From Nocardiopsis quinghaiensis (GTDB taxonomy: Bacteria > Actinomycetota > Actinomycetes > Streptosporangiales > Streptosporangiaceae): DNA of 64,000 nucleotides. The first letter of the stretch is position 1. Each line of letters starts with the position of its first letter. Where the stretch lies: assembly GCF_008638365.1 (NCBI RefSeq), contig NZ_VWVU01000021.1, positions 53,538 through 117,537 of the forward strand. Reading direction: 5' to 3'. The notes under the pieces were generated by a model. That model worked only from the letters and a program-made list of their open reading frames with translations. It searched no databases and was not told the DNA's origin. Positions 8,359-17,828 of this stretch are shown here, in pieces. The translations under genes were made by a program, and so were the position numbers.

Positions 8359-8401
8359 ATATAACAACTGTGTGTTATCACCTATGTACGCAATGTTATA
8401 T
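8359..8401. promoter_or_regulatory. AT-rich operator/promoter of the DUF11 gene
   Basis: A short AT island in GC-rich DNA. ATAACA (8361-8366) and TGTTAT (8373-8378) form a perfect inverted repeat with a 6-base spacer. A wider pair, ATATAAC (8359-8365) and GTTATAT (8395-8401), encloses it. The arrangement looks like an operator over the promoter of the gene starting at 8426. The regulator is unknown and not encoded next door. Confidence 0.45.
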
Positions 8402-8425
8402 CTGTGCGCGTACGTGGAGGAGACC

Positions 8426-9214
8426 ATGGCCGCAGCAACGACGGTGTCGGCACTGGGACTGGCGGCCCTGATCGCCCTGCCCGGAGTACACCTCGCATCC
8501 GGCCAGCCGGCGAGGGCGGCCGAGGGTGCCGTGCCGGGTGCGGACAGCCTGCACGTGGACCTGGAGGCCCGCACCGACGAGGAGCGGCTGGGCCCGGGGG
8601 ACCGGATCCGGTACACGGTCCGGGTGCGCAACTTCGGAACCGAGCCCCTCTCCGACGCCCAGGTCGTACAGTTCCTGCCGTCGACGATGCGCTACGTCTC
8701 CGGGACGGCCGGGGCCGAGGCGGGGGAGGGACGGGTGACGTGGTCGCGGTCCCTGGAACCGGGCGAGCGGGCGAGCATGAGGGTCACCGGCGAGATCACC
8801 GGGGTCCGTGACGGGGGCGCGCACCCGGTCACCACGGTCTGCGCGCGCCCCGGACCGGGGACGGTACTGGTCTCCTGCGACGCGGCCCTGCACCGGGTCC
8901 ACGGAACGCTGCCGCTGGTGTGGGTGATCACGGCCCTGGCGTTCGCCGCCTCCGTGGCACTGTGCGTCGGCGGCCTGGTGCGCCACCGGAACGTGGGGGA
9001 CCGGGAGCCCGGCCGCCACGAGACGGCGGCCGGCCGGGAGAGAGGGCCCGCGCGTGCGCCCGCGCCCGCGCCCGTGGCGGAGGCCGAGCCGGAGCCCCGG
9101 CCTGGGCGTGTTCGCCAGCCGATGGCCGGACCAGTGCCCGAAGCCGAACCGGTACCCGAGGCAGGCGTGGACGCGCGCCCGGAGAGGGTCGTCGAACTCG
9201 ACGGCCAGCCCTAG
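8426..9214 (+). CDS. Secreted or membrane-anchored DUF11-domain protein
   Basis: 262 residues of unknown function. An N-terminal signal-like segment (about 5-35, ending ARAAEG) is followed by one DUF11 domain (about 40-145) with the typical pattern RYTVRVRNFGTEPLSDAQV and LEPGERASMRVTGEI. DUF11 is an immunoglobulin-like repeat found in surface proteins. A transmembrane helix follows (about 155-180, LVWVITALAFAASVALCVGGLV), then a tail rich in Pro, Ala and Glu (PAPAPVAEAEPEPRPGR). ATG 8426 has GGAGGAG just upstream. The predicted topology is domain outside, tail inside. It sits where I would expect priA after metK in Streptomyces. Confidence 0.7.
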   Translation: MAAATTVSALGLAALIALPGVHLASGQPARAAEGAVPGADSLHVDLEARTDEERLGPGDRIRYTVRVRNFGTEPLSDAQVVQFLPSTMRYVSGTAGAEAGEGRVTWSRSLEPGERASMRVTGEITGVRDGGAHPVTTVCARPGPGTVLVSCDAALHRVHGTLPLVWVITALAFAASVALCVGGLVRHRNVGDREPGRHETAAGRERGPARAPAPAPVAEAEPEPRPGRVRQPMAGPVPEAEPVPEAGVDARPERVVELDGQP

Positions 9215-9285
9215 GGCGTGTTCGGCGGACGCGCACGCCGCTCGCGACGTGCGGCGCCCCCGGACGCGCCACGGAGAGCGCGTAC

Positions 9286-9330
9286 GCGGACGGGCCGCTT
9301 CCCCCGGGAGGGGGACAGCGGCCCGTCCGC
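9286..9330. terminator. Bidirectional terminator between convergent genes
   Basis: 14-bp perfect arms (9286-9299 and 9317-9330), with a further C5/G5 pairing possible in the loop. It lies between the plus-strand DUF11 gene and the minus-strand DUF349 gene and can serve both. Confidence 0.8.
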
Positions 9331-9338
9331 CGCTCGGC

Positions 9339-10571
9339 TCAGCTCAGCTCGTCGAGCGCCTTCTCCGCCTCGGCCAACCACGAGCGGCGGGCCTCCAGCG
9401 CGTCCTCGTACTCCTTGACGCGGCGGCTGTCACCGCTGGTCCGGGCCTTGTCCAGCTTGGCCTCCAGGCCGCTGATGGCCGACGCCAGCTGGGCGACCGT
9501 GTCCTCGGCGCGGGCCCGCGCCTCGGGGCTGGTGCGCTCCCACTCGGCCGCCTCGGCCTTGCGCACGCCGTCCTCGATCTGCCGGAAGGCGCCCTCCAAC
9601 TGGTCGCGCACGTCGCGCGGCAGCTCACCGGCCTCCTCCCAGGCCTCCTGGAAGCCGCGCAGCCGGGCACGCGCCCGGCGCGGATCGGTGATGCCGGGGA
9701 TCTCCGCCCTGGCCTCGTCCAGGATGCGCTCCTTGGCGTCGGCGTTGACCCGCAGTTCGGCGTCGCGCTCGGCGAAGGTGGCGTTGCGCGCGTCGAAGAA
9801 GGTGTCCTGCGCGGCCTTGAAACGCGCCCACAGCTTGTCCTCGCTGGCCCTGTCCGCCCGGCCGCTCTTCTTCCACCGCTGCATCAGGTCGCGGTACGCG
9901 CGGGCCGTGGGCCCCCAGTCGGTGGAGTGCGCCAGCGACTCGGCCTCCACCACGATGCGCTCCTTCTCCACGCGCACCGTCTCGCGCTCCTGGTCCAGGT
10001 TGGCGAAGTAGGCCTTGCGCCGCTTGGAGAAGGAGTTGCGCGCCGCAGACATGCGCTTCCACAGAGCCTGCTCGGTGGGGCGGTCGGCCCGCGGGGCCTT
10101 CTTCCACTCCTCGATGAGCTGCAGCATCCGCTCACCGCCGGACTTCCAGTGCGTCGTCTCCACCGCGACCCGCTCGGCCTCGGCGACGATGCGCTCCTTG
10201 ATCTCCCGGGCCTCGCCGCGTGCCTGCTCCTGGGCCTGCTTCTGCTCGACCTTGCGCTCCTCGGCGCGGTCCGCCAGCGAGTCCAGGCGCTTCGTCAACG
10301 CGTCCAGGTCACCGACCGCGTTCGCCTCCCGGACGGATTCGCGCAGCTTGTCGATGCTCGCCATCGCGGCGGAGGCGGACAGGTCCGTGCTGCGGAGCCG
10401 CTTCTCCAGCAGCTCCACCTCGGTGAGCAGGGCGTCGTACTTGCGGTGGAAGAAGGTCAGGGCCTCCTCCGGCGCCCCGGCCTGCCACGATCCGACGACC
10501 CGCTCGCCTTCGCTCGTGCGCACGTAGACCGTGCCGTCGTCGTCTACGCGGCCCCAAGGGTCCGTGGTCAC
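9339..10571 (-). CDS. DUF349 domain coiled-coil protein
   Basis: 410 residues. Several DUF349 repeats are visible, each with a Trp-containing helix: TTHWKSGGERMLQLIEEWKK (about 145-165), STDWGPTARAYRDLMQRWKK (about 215-235) and a third around FQEAWEEAGELP. The rest is highly charged, alternating Glu/Lys/Arg/Ala, and predicted to be coiled coil. No catalytic motif is visible and the cellular role is not established. GTG 10571 is preceded on the minus strand by AGGAGG. In other actinobacteria this gene lies close to relA, a cyclophilin, a beta-lactamase-fold hydrolase and hisS; here only the hydrolase is beside it, divergently. Confidence 0.85.
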   Translation of the reverse strand: MTTDPWGRVDDDGTVYVRTSEGERVVGSWQAGAPEEALTFFHRKYDALLTEVELLEKRLRSTDLSASAAMASIDKLRESVREANAVGDLDALTKRLDSLADRAEERKVEQKQAQEQARGEAREIKERIVAEAERVAVETTHWKSGGERMLQLIEEWKKAPRADRPTEQALWKRMSAARNSFSKRRKAYFANLDQERETVRVEKERIVVEAESLAHSTDWGPTARAYRDLMQRWKKSGRADRASEDKLWARFKAAQDTFFDARNATFAERDAELRVNADAKERILDEARAEIPGITDPRRARARLRGFQEAWEEAGELPRDVRDQLEGAFRQIEDGVRKAEAAEWERTSPEARARAEDTVAQLASAISGLEAKLDKARTSGDSRRVKEYEDALEARRSWLAEAEKALDELS

Positions 10572-11023
10572 CGTGTCCTCCTGCTGTCATGAGCCCGGCC
10601 GTGGGACGGGTTCGGGTCGTCGCGTCGTGTCCTCGCCGGTTCGTGATGGGAACCACCGTGCTCAGCACGATATCCATACGATTCGACGGTAGGCGCCGCG
10701 CCGTGATTCACGTCTACGCAGATCATGGGTGTCCGCGCGCCCTCGGGAGTCCGGCCGGGAGCCCTCCCGCCCAGCAGAGGCGCAGGTCGGGGCCTCGGTG
10801 TATACCAAGGGCGGTGACCAATATGGCATTGTCACGCGGTTTGGCAAAGAGTCAGACCGCGCGCGGTGACCGAATGGTGATCAAACGCAGTCCGCCTTCC
10901 GGCGATCGGGTCGCCACCCCTTCCACGTCTCGGTAGGCTCTGCTAACGGGGGTCCGCGTGTTCGGCCCGCGGACCCGCTGCCCCGTGCCCACGCACCCGA
11001 CCGAGGACAGGACGACACCCGCC
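10572..11023. promoter_or_regulatory. Divergent promoter region, DUF349 gene / hydrolase
   Basis: 452 bp between divergent starts. On the plus strand TAGGCT at 10934-10939 is a plausible -10 for the hydrolase. An imperfect inverted repeat GTGACCAAT...ATTGTCAC spans 10814-10835 and may be an operator. No gene is supported in this stretch. Confidence 0.4.
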
Positions 11024-11701
11024 GTGCTCATCGCCGCACTTCCCACCGGGCCCCTCGCCGCGAACTGCTACGTGCTCGCACCGGCCCCGGGCGGCGACTG
11101 CGTCATCGTCGACCCGGGCCAGGAGGCCACCGAGCAGGTCGACAAGGCCCTGGCCGAGCACTCCCTGACCCCCGTCGCGGTACTGCTCACCCACGGCCAC
11201 TTCGACCATGTGTGGTCGGCCGCCGAGATCGGCGGGCGTCACGGAGTCCCCGTCCACCTGCACGCCGCCGACCGCGGTCTGCTCACCGAGCCCGCCTCCG
11301 GGGTCGACCCCGGTTTCGCCGCCCAGCTGTCCGCCCTGCTGGGCCCGGGCCCGTACACCGAGCCCGAGGACCTGGCGGAGGTCTCCGGTGGTGACACCCT
11401 CACCCTGGCCGGACTGGACTTCGGGGTCGAGCACACCCCCGGACACACCCCCGGCTCGGTCGTCTACACGGTGACCACCGAGGACGGCGTCCCCGTGATG
11501 TTCTCCGGGGACCTCGTCTTCGCCGGGTCCGTCGGCCGCACCGACTTCCCCGGCGGCGACCACGCCGCCATGCTGCGCAGCCTCGCCAGCGCAGTGCTGG
11601 GCCGCCCCGACGACACTCAGGTCCTGCCCGGCCACGGCCCGGCCACCACCGTCGGGCGCGAGCGCACCACCAACCCCTACCTGCGCGATACCGCCGGCTG
11701 A
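11024..11701 (+). CDS. Metallo-beta-lactamase-fold hydrolase (glyoxalase II-like)
   Basis: 225 residues. The binuclear metal motif THGHFDH is present, with further ligands in TPGHTPGS, SGDLVFAGSVGR and LPGHGP. These residues fit the glyoxalase II-like thioesterase group. The real substrate is not known. The start is uncertain: I chose GTG 11024 because LIAALPTGPLAANCYV is where family proteins begin, while GTG 10958 would add 22 unconserved residues. It precedes aspS, separated by 265 bp. In relatives hisS lies next to this hydrolase, but no hisS is present here. Confidence 0.85.
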   Translation: MLIAALPTGPLAANCYVLAPAPGGDCVIVDPGQEATEQVDKALAEHSLTPVAVLLTHGHFDHVWSAAEIGGRHGVPVHLHAADRGLLTEPASGVDPGFAAQLSALLGPGPYTEPEDLAEVSGGDTLTLAGLDFGVEHTPGHTPGSVVYTVTTEDGVPVMFSGDLVFAGSVGRTDFPGGDHAAMLRSLASAVLGRPDDTQVLPGHGPATTVGRERTTNPYLRDTAG

Positions 11702-11966
11702 CCGAGAGTCCCGGCCACCTCCTCGTCCCGCAGGAACGACGTATGCCCACCCAGCAGCACCGAGGCGTCCACCACCCGGCCCCCCGACCGCGCGACGGAC
11801 GAGATATCCGCACCGGCCTCGCCTGAGGGCGGGTTCCGGTGGCTTCACACCGCCCGATCCCGGATCCTTCCCCCGGGTACCCGTGGGCCGTGTGCGCAGG
11901 ACAGGCCCGTACCAAAGCGCCGGTCGGGCACACTTGACATGAACAAGACGCTGAAGGAGAAGTCCG

Positions 11967-13715
<1,749 letters not shown>

Positions 13716-13738
13716 GACGTTGAGGGACGACGCCCTCC

Positions 13739-13770
13739 GGGGGCGGTGCGCGGATCCGCGCACCGCCCCC
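13739..13770. terminator. Perfect 32-bp palindrome after aspS
   Basis: Two 16-bp arms with no loop spacer, centred on GGATCC, 23 bp after the aspS stop. No T-run follows, as is common in high-GC actinobacteria. Confidence 0.8.
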
Positions 13771-14404
13771 GTCGCGTGTGCGCGGTGCGGCCTCGCGAGG
13801 CACCTGCGGGGAGCGCGGGGCACACGCGGGCCCTCGGAGGGCCGGGGAGTTCCGTACCGGAGGACGCGTGCCCGGATTCGTCCCGCTTCGGATTCGCCGT
13901 ATTCGGTCACACGGAGAAAACCGTCGGTTATCAGGCGATGCCGGGGTGCGAACGTGGCCTGACACGGCCGCGTCGTCCCGGTACGGATGCGCGGAGAGCC
14001 GTCATCCCCTACCGTTGAGGGCGAATCACCCTTCTCGAACCGCGACGAGCACGTGTCTGGAGTGAACACGTTGCATTCACAGGATTTCCCGTGCGCGGTC
14101 GGAAGCGGTGGCGGAGTTCTTCTGCGCCATTGAGTCACACGAGCGTAACGATTCACACCTCGTGCTCAGCCGAATACGGCCGGGGGCGTGGAATCCGGCG
14201 CCAGTCCATCCCACCGGTGAACCGCCAGACCCGTGTCCGGCCGGGCCACGCGGTGGCCGGGCGGTACGGACACCGGCGCCCTTCCCGGCCCGAACCGGAA
14301 CCGGCCCGGTCCCGAACACTAGAATGGTCCGGTCGGAACGTTTCAGGGGTGACCGCGCCCGGGCGCGGGTGTGACGTCCGAGACGACATGAGGATGAGTC
14401 ATAC
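13771..14404. other. 634-bp gap upstream of the phosphatase gene
   Basis: Short open frames exist on both strands but none has plausible composition or a ribosome site. The region is more AT-rich around 13890-14160. TAGAAT at 14320-14325 is a good -10 match, 80 bp upstream of the next start codon, with no clear -35. I see nothing else I can name. Confidence 0.4.
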
Positions 14405-16444
14405 GTGAACGGAAAACGCGCTGCAGGCGATGGTTCCGAGGGCGCCCTCGCGGAGGCGTTCTCCCACGCCCCCGAGCCCATGGCGCTCGCCCTGGCCGAC
14501 GGCGCGATCCTGCACGCCAACCTGGCCTTCACCGAGCTCTTCGGCCTGGACGAGGCCGATCTCCTCGGCCGGACCTGGTACGACCTCCTCGACGGTGACG
14601 ACGCCCAGCGCGGCGCCCGCGCCCACGACCAGGCCCTCTCCGGGCACTGGGGCCGCCGCGCACGCCTGTGCCTGAGCGTGGCCGACAAGGCCGCCCACAT
14701 GGTGGAGGCCGAACTGCGTTCCCTGCCCCGGAAGGACGGGAGCACCGGCGGTGCGCGCGTGGTCGCGCTGCTGCACGTGCTCTCCACCGAGGAGACCGAC
14801 CTGCGGGTGGCCGGCGAGCTGCGCACCGACAACTCCGACTCCGTCCTGTGGAGCCTGGACCTGGGCACCGGCCGCCTGCGCGAGCTCTTCGGCCCCACGC
14901 CGCTCGGTGCCCTGCTGGCCGGGAACGACCGCGAGCTCGAACGCATCCTGGAGCGGGTCCACCCCGACGACATCGCGCGCGTGCGCGACGCCATGTCCGC
15001 CTCCTTCGCCGGACGCGACTACGAGCAGCGCTTCCGGGTCTTCGACCGTCTCGGCGACGAACGATCCCTGCACGTACGCGCCCGCTACGTACCCGGCGAC
15101 CCCGACCGCCTGGTCGGCATCATCGACGACGTCACCGAGCACGTCCAGCTCGTCCGGCGCCTCGCCGACCGCCGCCGCACCGAGGCCGAGCACGGCCGCC
15201 TGGTCACCGAGCTGTCCTCCAAGCTCGTCTCGGCCACCACCGTCGACAAGGTCATGGACCTGCTCAGCGAGGAGTTCCTGCCGATCTTCGGCGGCGTGCA
15301 GGCCATCGCCCTCTACGTGGAGAACGGGGTGCTGCGCAGCTCACCCAACGCCCACGGCCGGAGCGGCAGCGTCAACAACATCAACAGCATCGACGGCCGC
15401 CGCGCCGACGACACCGACTTCCCCATGGGCGCCGTCATCCAGGACCGCCAGCCGCGCTTCTTCGAGAGCCGCGCCGAGATCATCAGCCGCTTCCCCGCCG
15501 CCGTCGAGCTCATGCGCCAGGTGCGCGGCCAGGCCTGGGCCACCGTGCCGATCTTCGGCGACGGCAAGGTCGCCCTCGGCGTCTGGCAGATGGTGTGGGA
15601 CCGCCCCCACCACGCCAGCCGCGACGAGCGCGCCCTGATGCTCACCTTCGCCGGGCTCGCCGGACAGGCCCTGCAGCGCATCAAGGCCCAGCAGGCCGAG
15701 CTGGAGCTGGCCGACGCCGTGCAGCGCCGCATGCTGCCCCGCCAGGTGGCCAGCTTTCCCGACATGGACATCGCCACCAAGTACCTGCCCTCCCGTGCGG
15801 ACTGGCGTATCTGCGGCGACTTCTACGACGTCATCGAGTTGCCGGAGAACAAGGTCGGCCTCCTGGTCGGCGACGTGCAGGGGCACGGCGTGGAGGCCGC
15901 CGCCGCCATGGGCCAGATCCGTGTGGCCTTCCGTGCCTACGCCTCCAACCAGTCCGATCCCGGGGTCGTCCTGGGCGAGACCAACCGCCTGCTCACCGAG
16001 ACCGGTGAGATCGTCTTCGCCACCTGCGGCTACCTCGTCGTGGACCGTGAGAGCGGTGTCATGCAGGCGGCCTGGGCCGGTCAGCCGCCGGCCGTGCTGG
16101 CCTCCAAGGGCGGCTACGAGATCTGGGAACCCGAGACCGGTCCGCCGCTGGGCGTGCTCTCCACCGCCGAGTACCCCGTCACCACCCGCATGCTCTCGCC
16201 CGGAACCTCTCTGCTGCTGTGCTCCGACGGGCTCGTGGAGAGCTCCGAGATGCCCATGGGCGAAGGGCTCGCCCGGGTCGGCGAGGCCCTGGCCGAGCAC
16301 TACGAGTCGCCCGAGGACGCCGCGCACGTCCTGGTCGAGATGGCCCCGGCCGGGCGCGGTGACGACATCGCACTCCTGGTCACCCGTATGGTCTCCTCCG
16401 CCGAGCTCGCGCGTCACCGGGCCGCGGTGGCGTCGGGGACCTGA
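14405..16444 (+). CDS. PAS-GAF-PP2C (SpoIIE/RsbU-type) serine phosphatase
   Basis: 679 residues, soluble. Order: PAS (about 10-125, FSHAPEPMALALADGAILHAN), a second PAS/PAC (about 135-250), GAF (about 265-415), and a PP2C-type SpoIIE phosphatase (about 435-665). The metal-binding motifs are complete: GDFYDV, GDVQGHG and GRGDDIALL. Family members dephosphorylate anti-anti-sigma factors and so switch on alternative sigma factors; the sensor domains would set its activity. No STAS or anti-sigma gene lies nearby, so its partner is encoded elsewhere. The GTG start has no strong ribosome site (GAGGATGA). Confidence 0.88.
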   Translation: MNGKRAAGDGSEGALAEAFSHAPEPMALALADGAILHANLAFTELFGLDEADLLGRTWYDLLDGDDAQRGARAHDQALSGHWGRRARLCLSVADKAAHMVEAELRSLPRKDGSTGGARVVALLHVLSTEETDLRVAGELRTDNSDSVLWSLDLGTGRLRELFGPTPLGALLAGNDRELERILERVHPDDIARVRDAMSASFAGRDYEQRFRVFDRLGDERSLHVRARYVPGDPDRLVGIIDDVTEHVQLVRRLADRRRTEAEHGRLVTELSSKLVSATTVDKVMDLLSEEFLPIFGGVQAIALYVENGVLRSSPNAHGRSGSVNNINSIDGRRADDTDFPMGAVIQDRQPRFFESRAEIISRFPAAVELMRQVRGQAWATVPIFGDGKVALGVWQMVWDRPHHASRDERALMLTFAGLAGQALQRIKAQQAELELADAVQRRMLPRQVASFPDMDIATKYLPSRADWRICGDFYDVIELPENKVGLLVGDVQGHGVEAAAAMGQIRVAFRAYASNQSDPGVVLGETNRLLTETGEIVFATCGYLVVDRESGVMQAAWAGQPPAVLASKGGYEIWEPETGPPLGVLSTAEYPVTTRMLSPGTSLLLCSDGLVESSEMPMGEGLARVGEALAEHYESPEDAAHVLVEMAPAGRGDDIALLVTRMVSSAELARHRAAVASGT

Positions 16445-16454
16445 CTGCTCCGGT

Positions 16455-16460
16455 TACCCT
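16455..16460 (+). promoter_or_regulatory. Candidate -10 of a leaderless rarA promoter
   Basis: TACCCT fits TANNNT and ends six bases before the GTG start of rarA, the spacing expected when the start codon is the transcript's first base. There is no ribosome site in this position. Confidence 0.45.
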
Positions 16461-16466
16461 GGGGAC

Positions 16467-17810
16467 GTGCCCGAAACGCTGTTCGACGACGCCGGAGCCG
16501 AGGCCGCCCGAGGGCAGGAACCGCTCGCGGTGCGCATGCGCCCCCGAACCCTGGACGAGGTCATGGGCCAGCGCCACCTCCTGGGCCGGGGCAGTCCGCT
16601 GCGGCGCCTGGTCGAGGACGACGCGCCCATGTCCGTCTTCCTGTGGGGGCCGCCCGGTACCGGTAAGACCACCCTGGCCACGGTGGTCAGCCGCGTCACC
16701 CAGCGCCGTTTCGTGGAGCTGTCGGCCGTCAACGCCGGGGTCAAGGACGTGCGCGCCGTCGTCGACGACGCCCGGCGGCGCATGGGCATGCACGGCACCC
16801 GTACCCTGCTCTTCGTCGACGAGGTGCACCGCTTCAACAGGACCCAGCAGGACGCGCTGCTGCCCGCGGTGGAGAACCGCTGGGTCAGCTTCATCGGCGC
16901 CACCACCGAGAACCCCTTCTTCTCCGTGGTCAGCCCGCTGCTGTCCCGCTCACTGCTGCTGTCCCTGGAGTCCCTGGACGAGGACGACGTCCGCGCCCTC
17001 GTGGACCGGGCCCTGGCCGACGAGCGCGGGCTGGACGGCCGCTACACGCTCTCCGAGGAGGGCGCCGACCACCTCGTACGCCTGGCGGGCGGCGACGGCC
17101 GCCGCTCCCTGACCTACCTGGAGGCCGCCGCCCTCGTCGCCGGACCTCCCTCCGGCGAGCCGGTCACCATCACCGCCGAGCACGTCGAACGCGCCGTCGA
17201 CCGGCACGCCGTCCGCTACGACCGCTCCGGGGACCAGCACTACGACGTCGTCAGCGCCTTCATCAAGAGCATGCGCGGATCCGACCCCGACGCCGCCCTG
17301 CACTACCTCGCCCGCATGATCGAGGCGGGGGAGGACCCCCGCTTCATCGCCCGCCGGCTCGTCGTGCACGCCAGCGAGGACGTGGGCATGGCCGATCCCA
17401 CCGCGCTGCAGACCGCCGTGGCCGCCGCCCAGGCCGTCGAGCTCATCGGCATGCCCGAGGCCCGCATCAACCTCGCCCAGGCCGTCATCCACATCAGCCT
17501 GGCCCCCAAGTCCAACGCCGTGATCAGCGCCATCGACGCCGCGACGGCCGACGTGCGCGCGGGCCGGACCGGCCCCGTCCCCGCCCACCTGCGCGACGGC
17601 CACTACAAGGGCGCCGCCGCACTCGGCCACGGGAAGGGCTACCGCTACGCCCACGACTTCCCCGGCGGAGTCGCACCCCAGCAGCACGCGCCCGACGATC
17701 TCGCCGACCGCGAGTACTACCGTCCCACCCAGCACGGCGCCGAGCGGCGCTTCAGCGAGGTCCTCCAGCGCATCAAGGGCGTTCTCCGGGGCGGCGGCCA
17801 GCGCGGCTGA
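16467..17810 (+). CDS. rarA: Replication-associated recombination protein A (RarA/MgsA AAA ATPase)
   Basis: 447 residues. A AAA+ ATPase related to clamp loaders that acts at stalled replication forks. The P-loop GPPGTGKT covers 61-68, Walker B is LLFVDEVH (Asp118-Glu119), and sensor 1 is GATTENPF. The C-terminal tetramerisation domain shows HYDVVSAFIKSMRGSDPDAA and the family signature ASEDVGMADP. GTG 16467 begins VPETLFD and gives normal length; it probably has a leaderless promoter. The stop lies only 18 bp from the end of the convergent gene on the other strand. Confidence 0.95.
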   Translation: MPETLFDDAGAEAARGQEPLAVRMRPRTLDEVMGQRHLLGRGSPLRRLVEDDAPMSVFLWGPPGTGKTTLATVVSRVTQRRFVELSAVNAGVKDVRAVVDDARRRMGMHGTRTLLFVDEVHRFNRTQQDALLPAVENRWVSFIGATTENPFFSVVSPLLSRSLLLSLESLDEDDVRALVDRALADERGLDGRYTLSEEGADHLVRLAGGDGRRSLTYLEAAALVAGPPSGEPVTITAEHVERAVDRHAVRYDRSGDQHYDVVSAFIKSMRGSDPDAALHYLARMIEAGEDPRFIARRLVVHASEDVGMADPTALQTAVAAAQAVELIGMPEARINLAQAVIHISLAPKSNAVISAIDAATADVRAGRTGPVPAHLRDGHYKGAAALGHGKGYRYAHDFPGGVAPQQHAPDDLADREYYRPTQHGAERRFSEVLQRIKGVLRGGGQRG

Positions 17811-17828
17811 GCTCCGTGCCCCGGCGCC

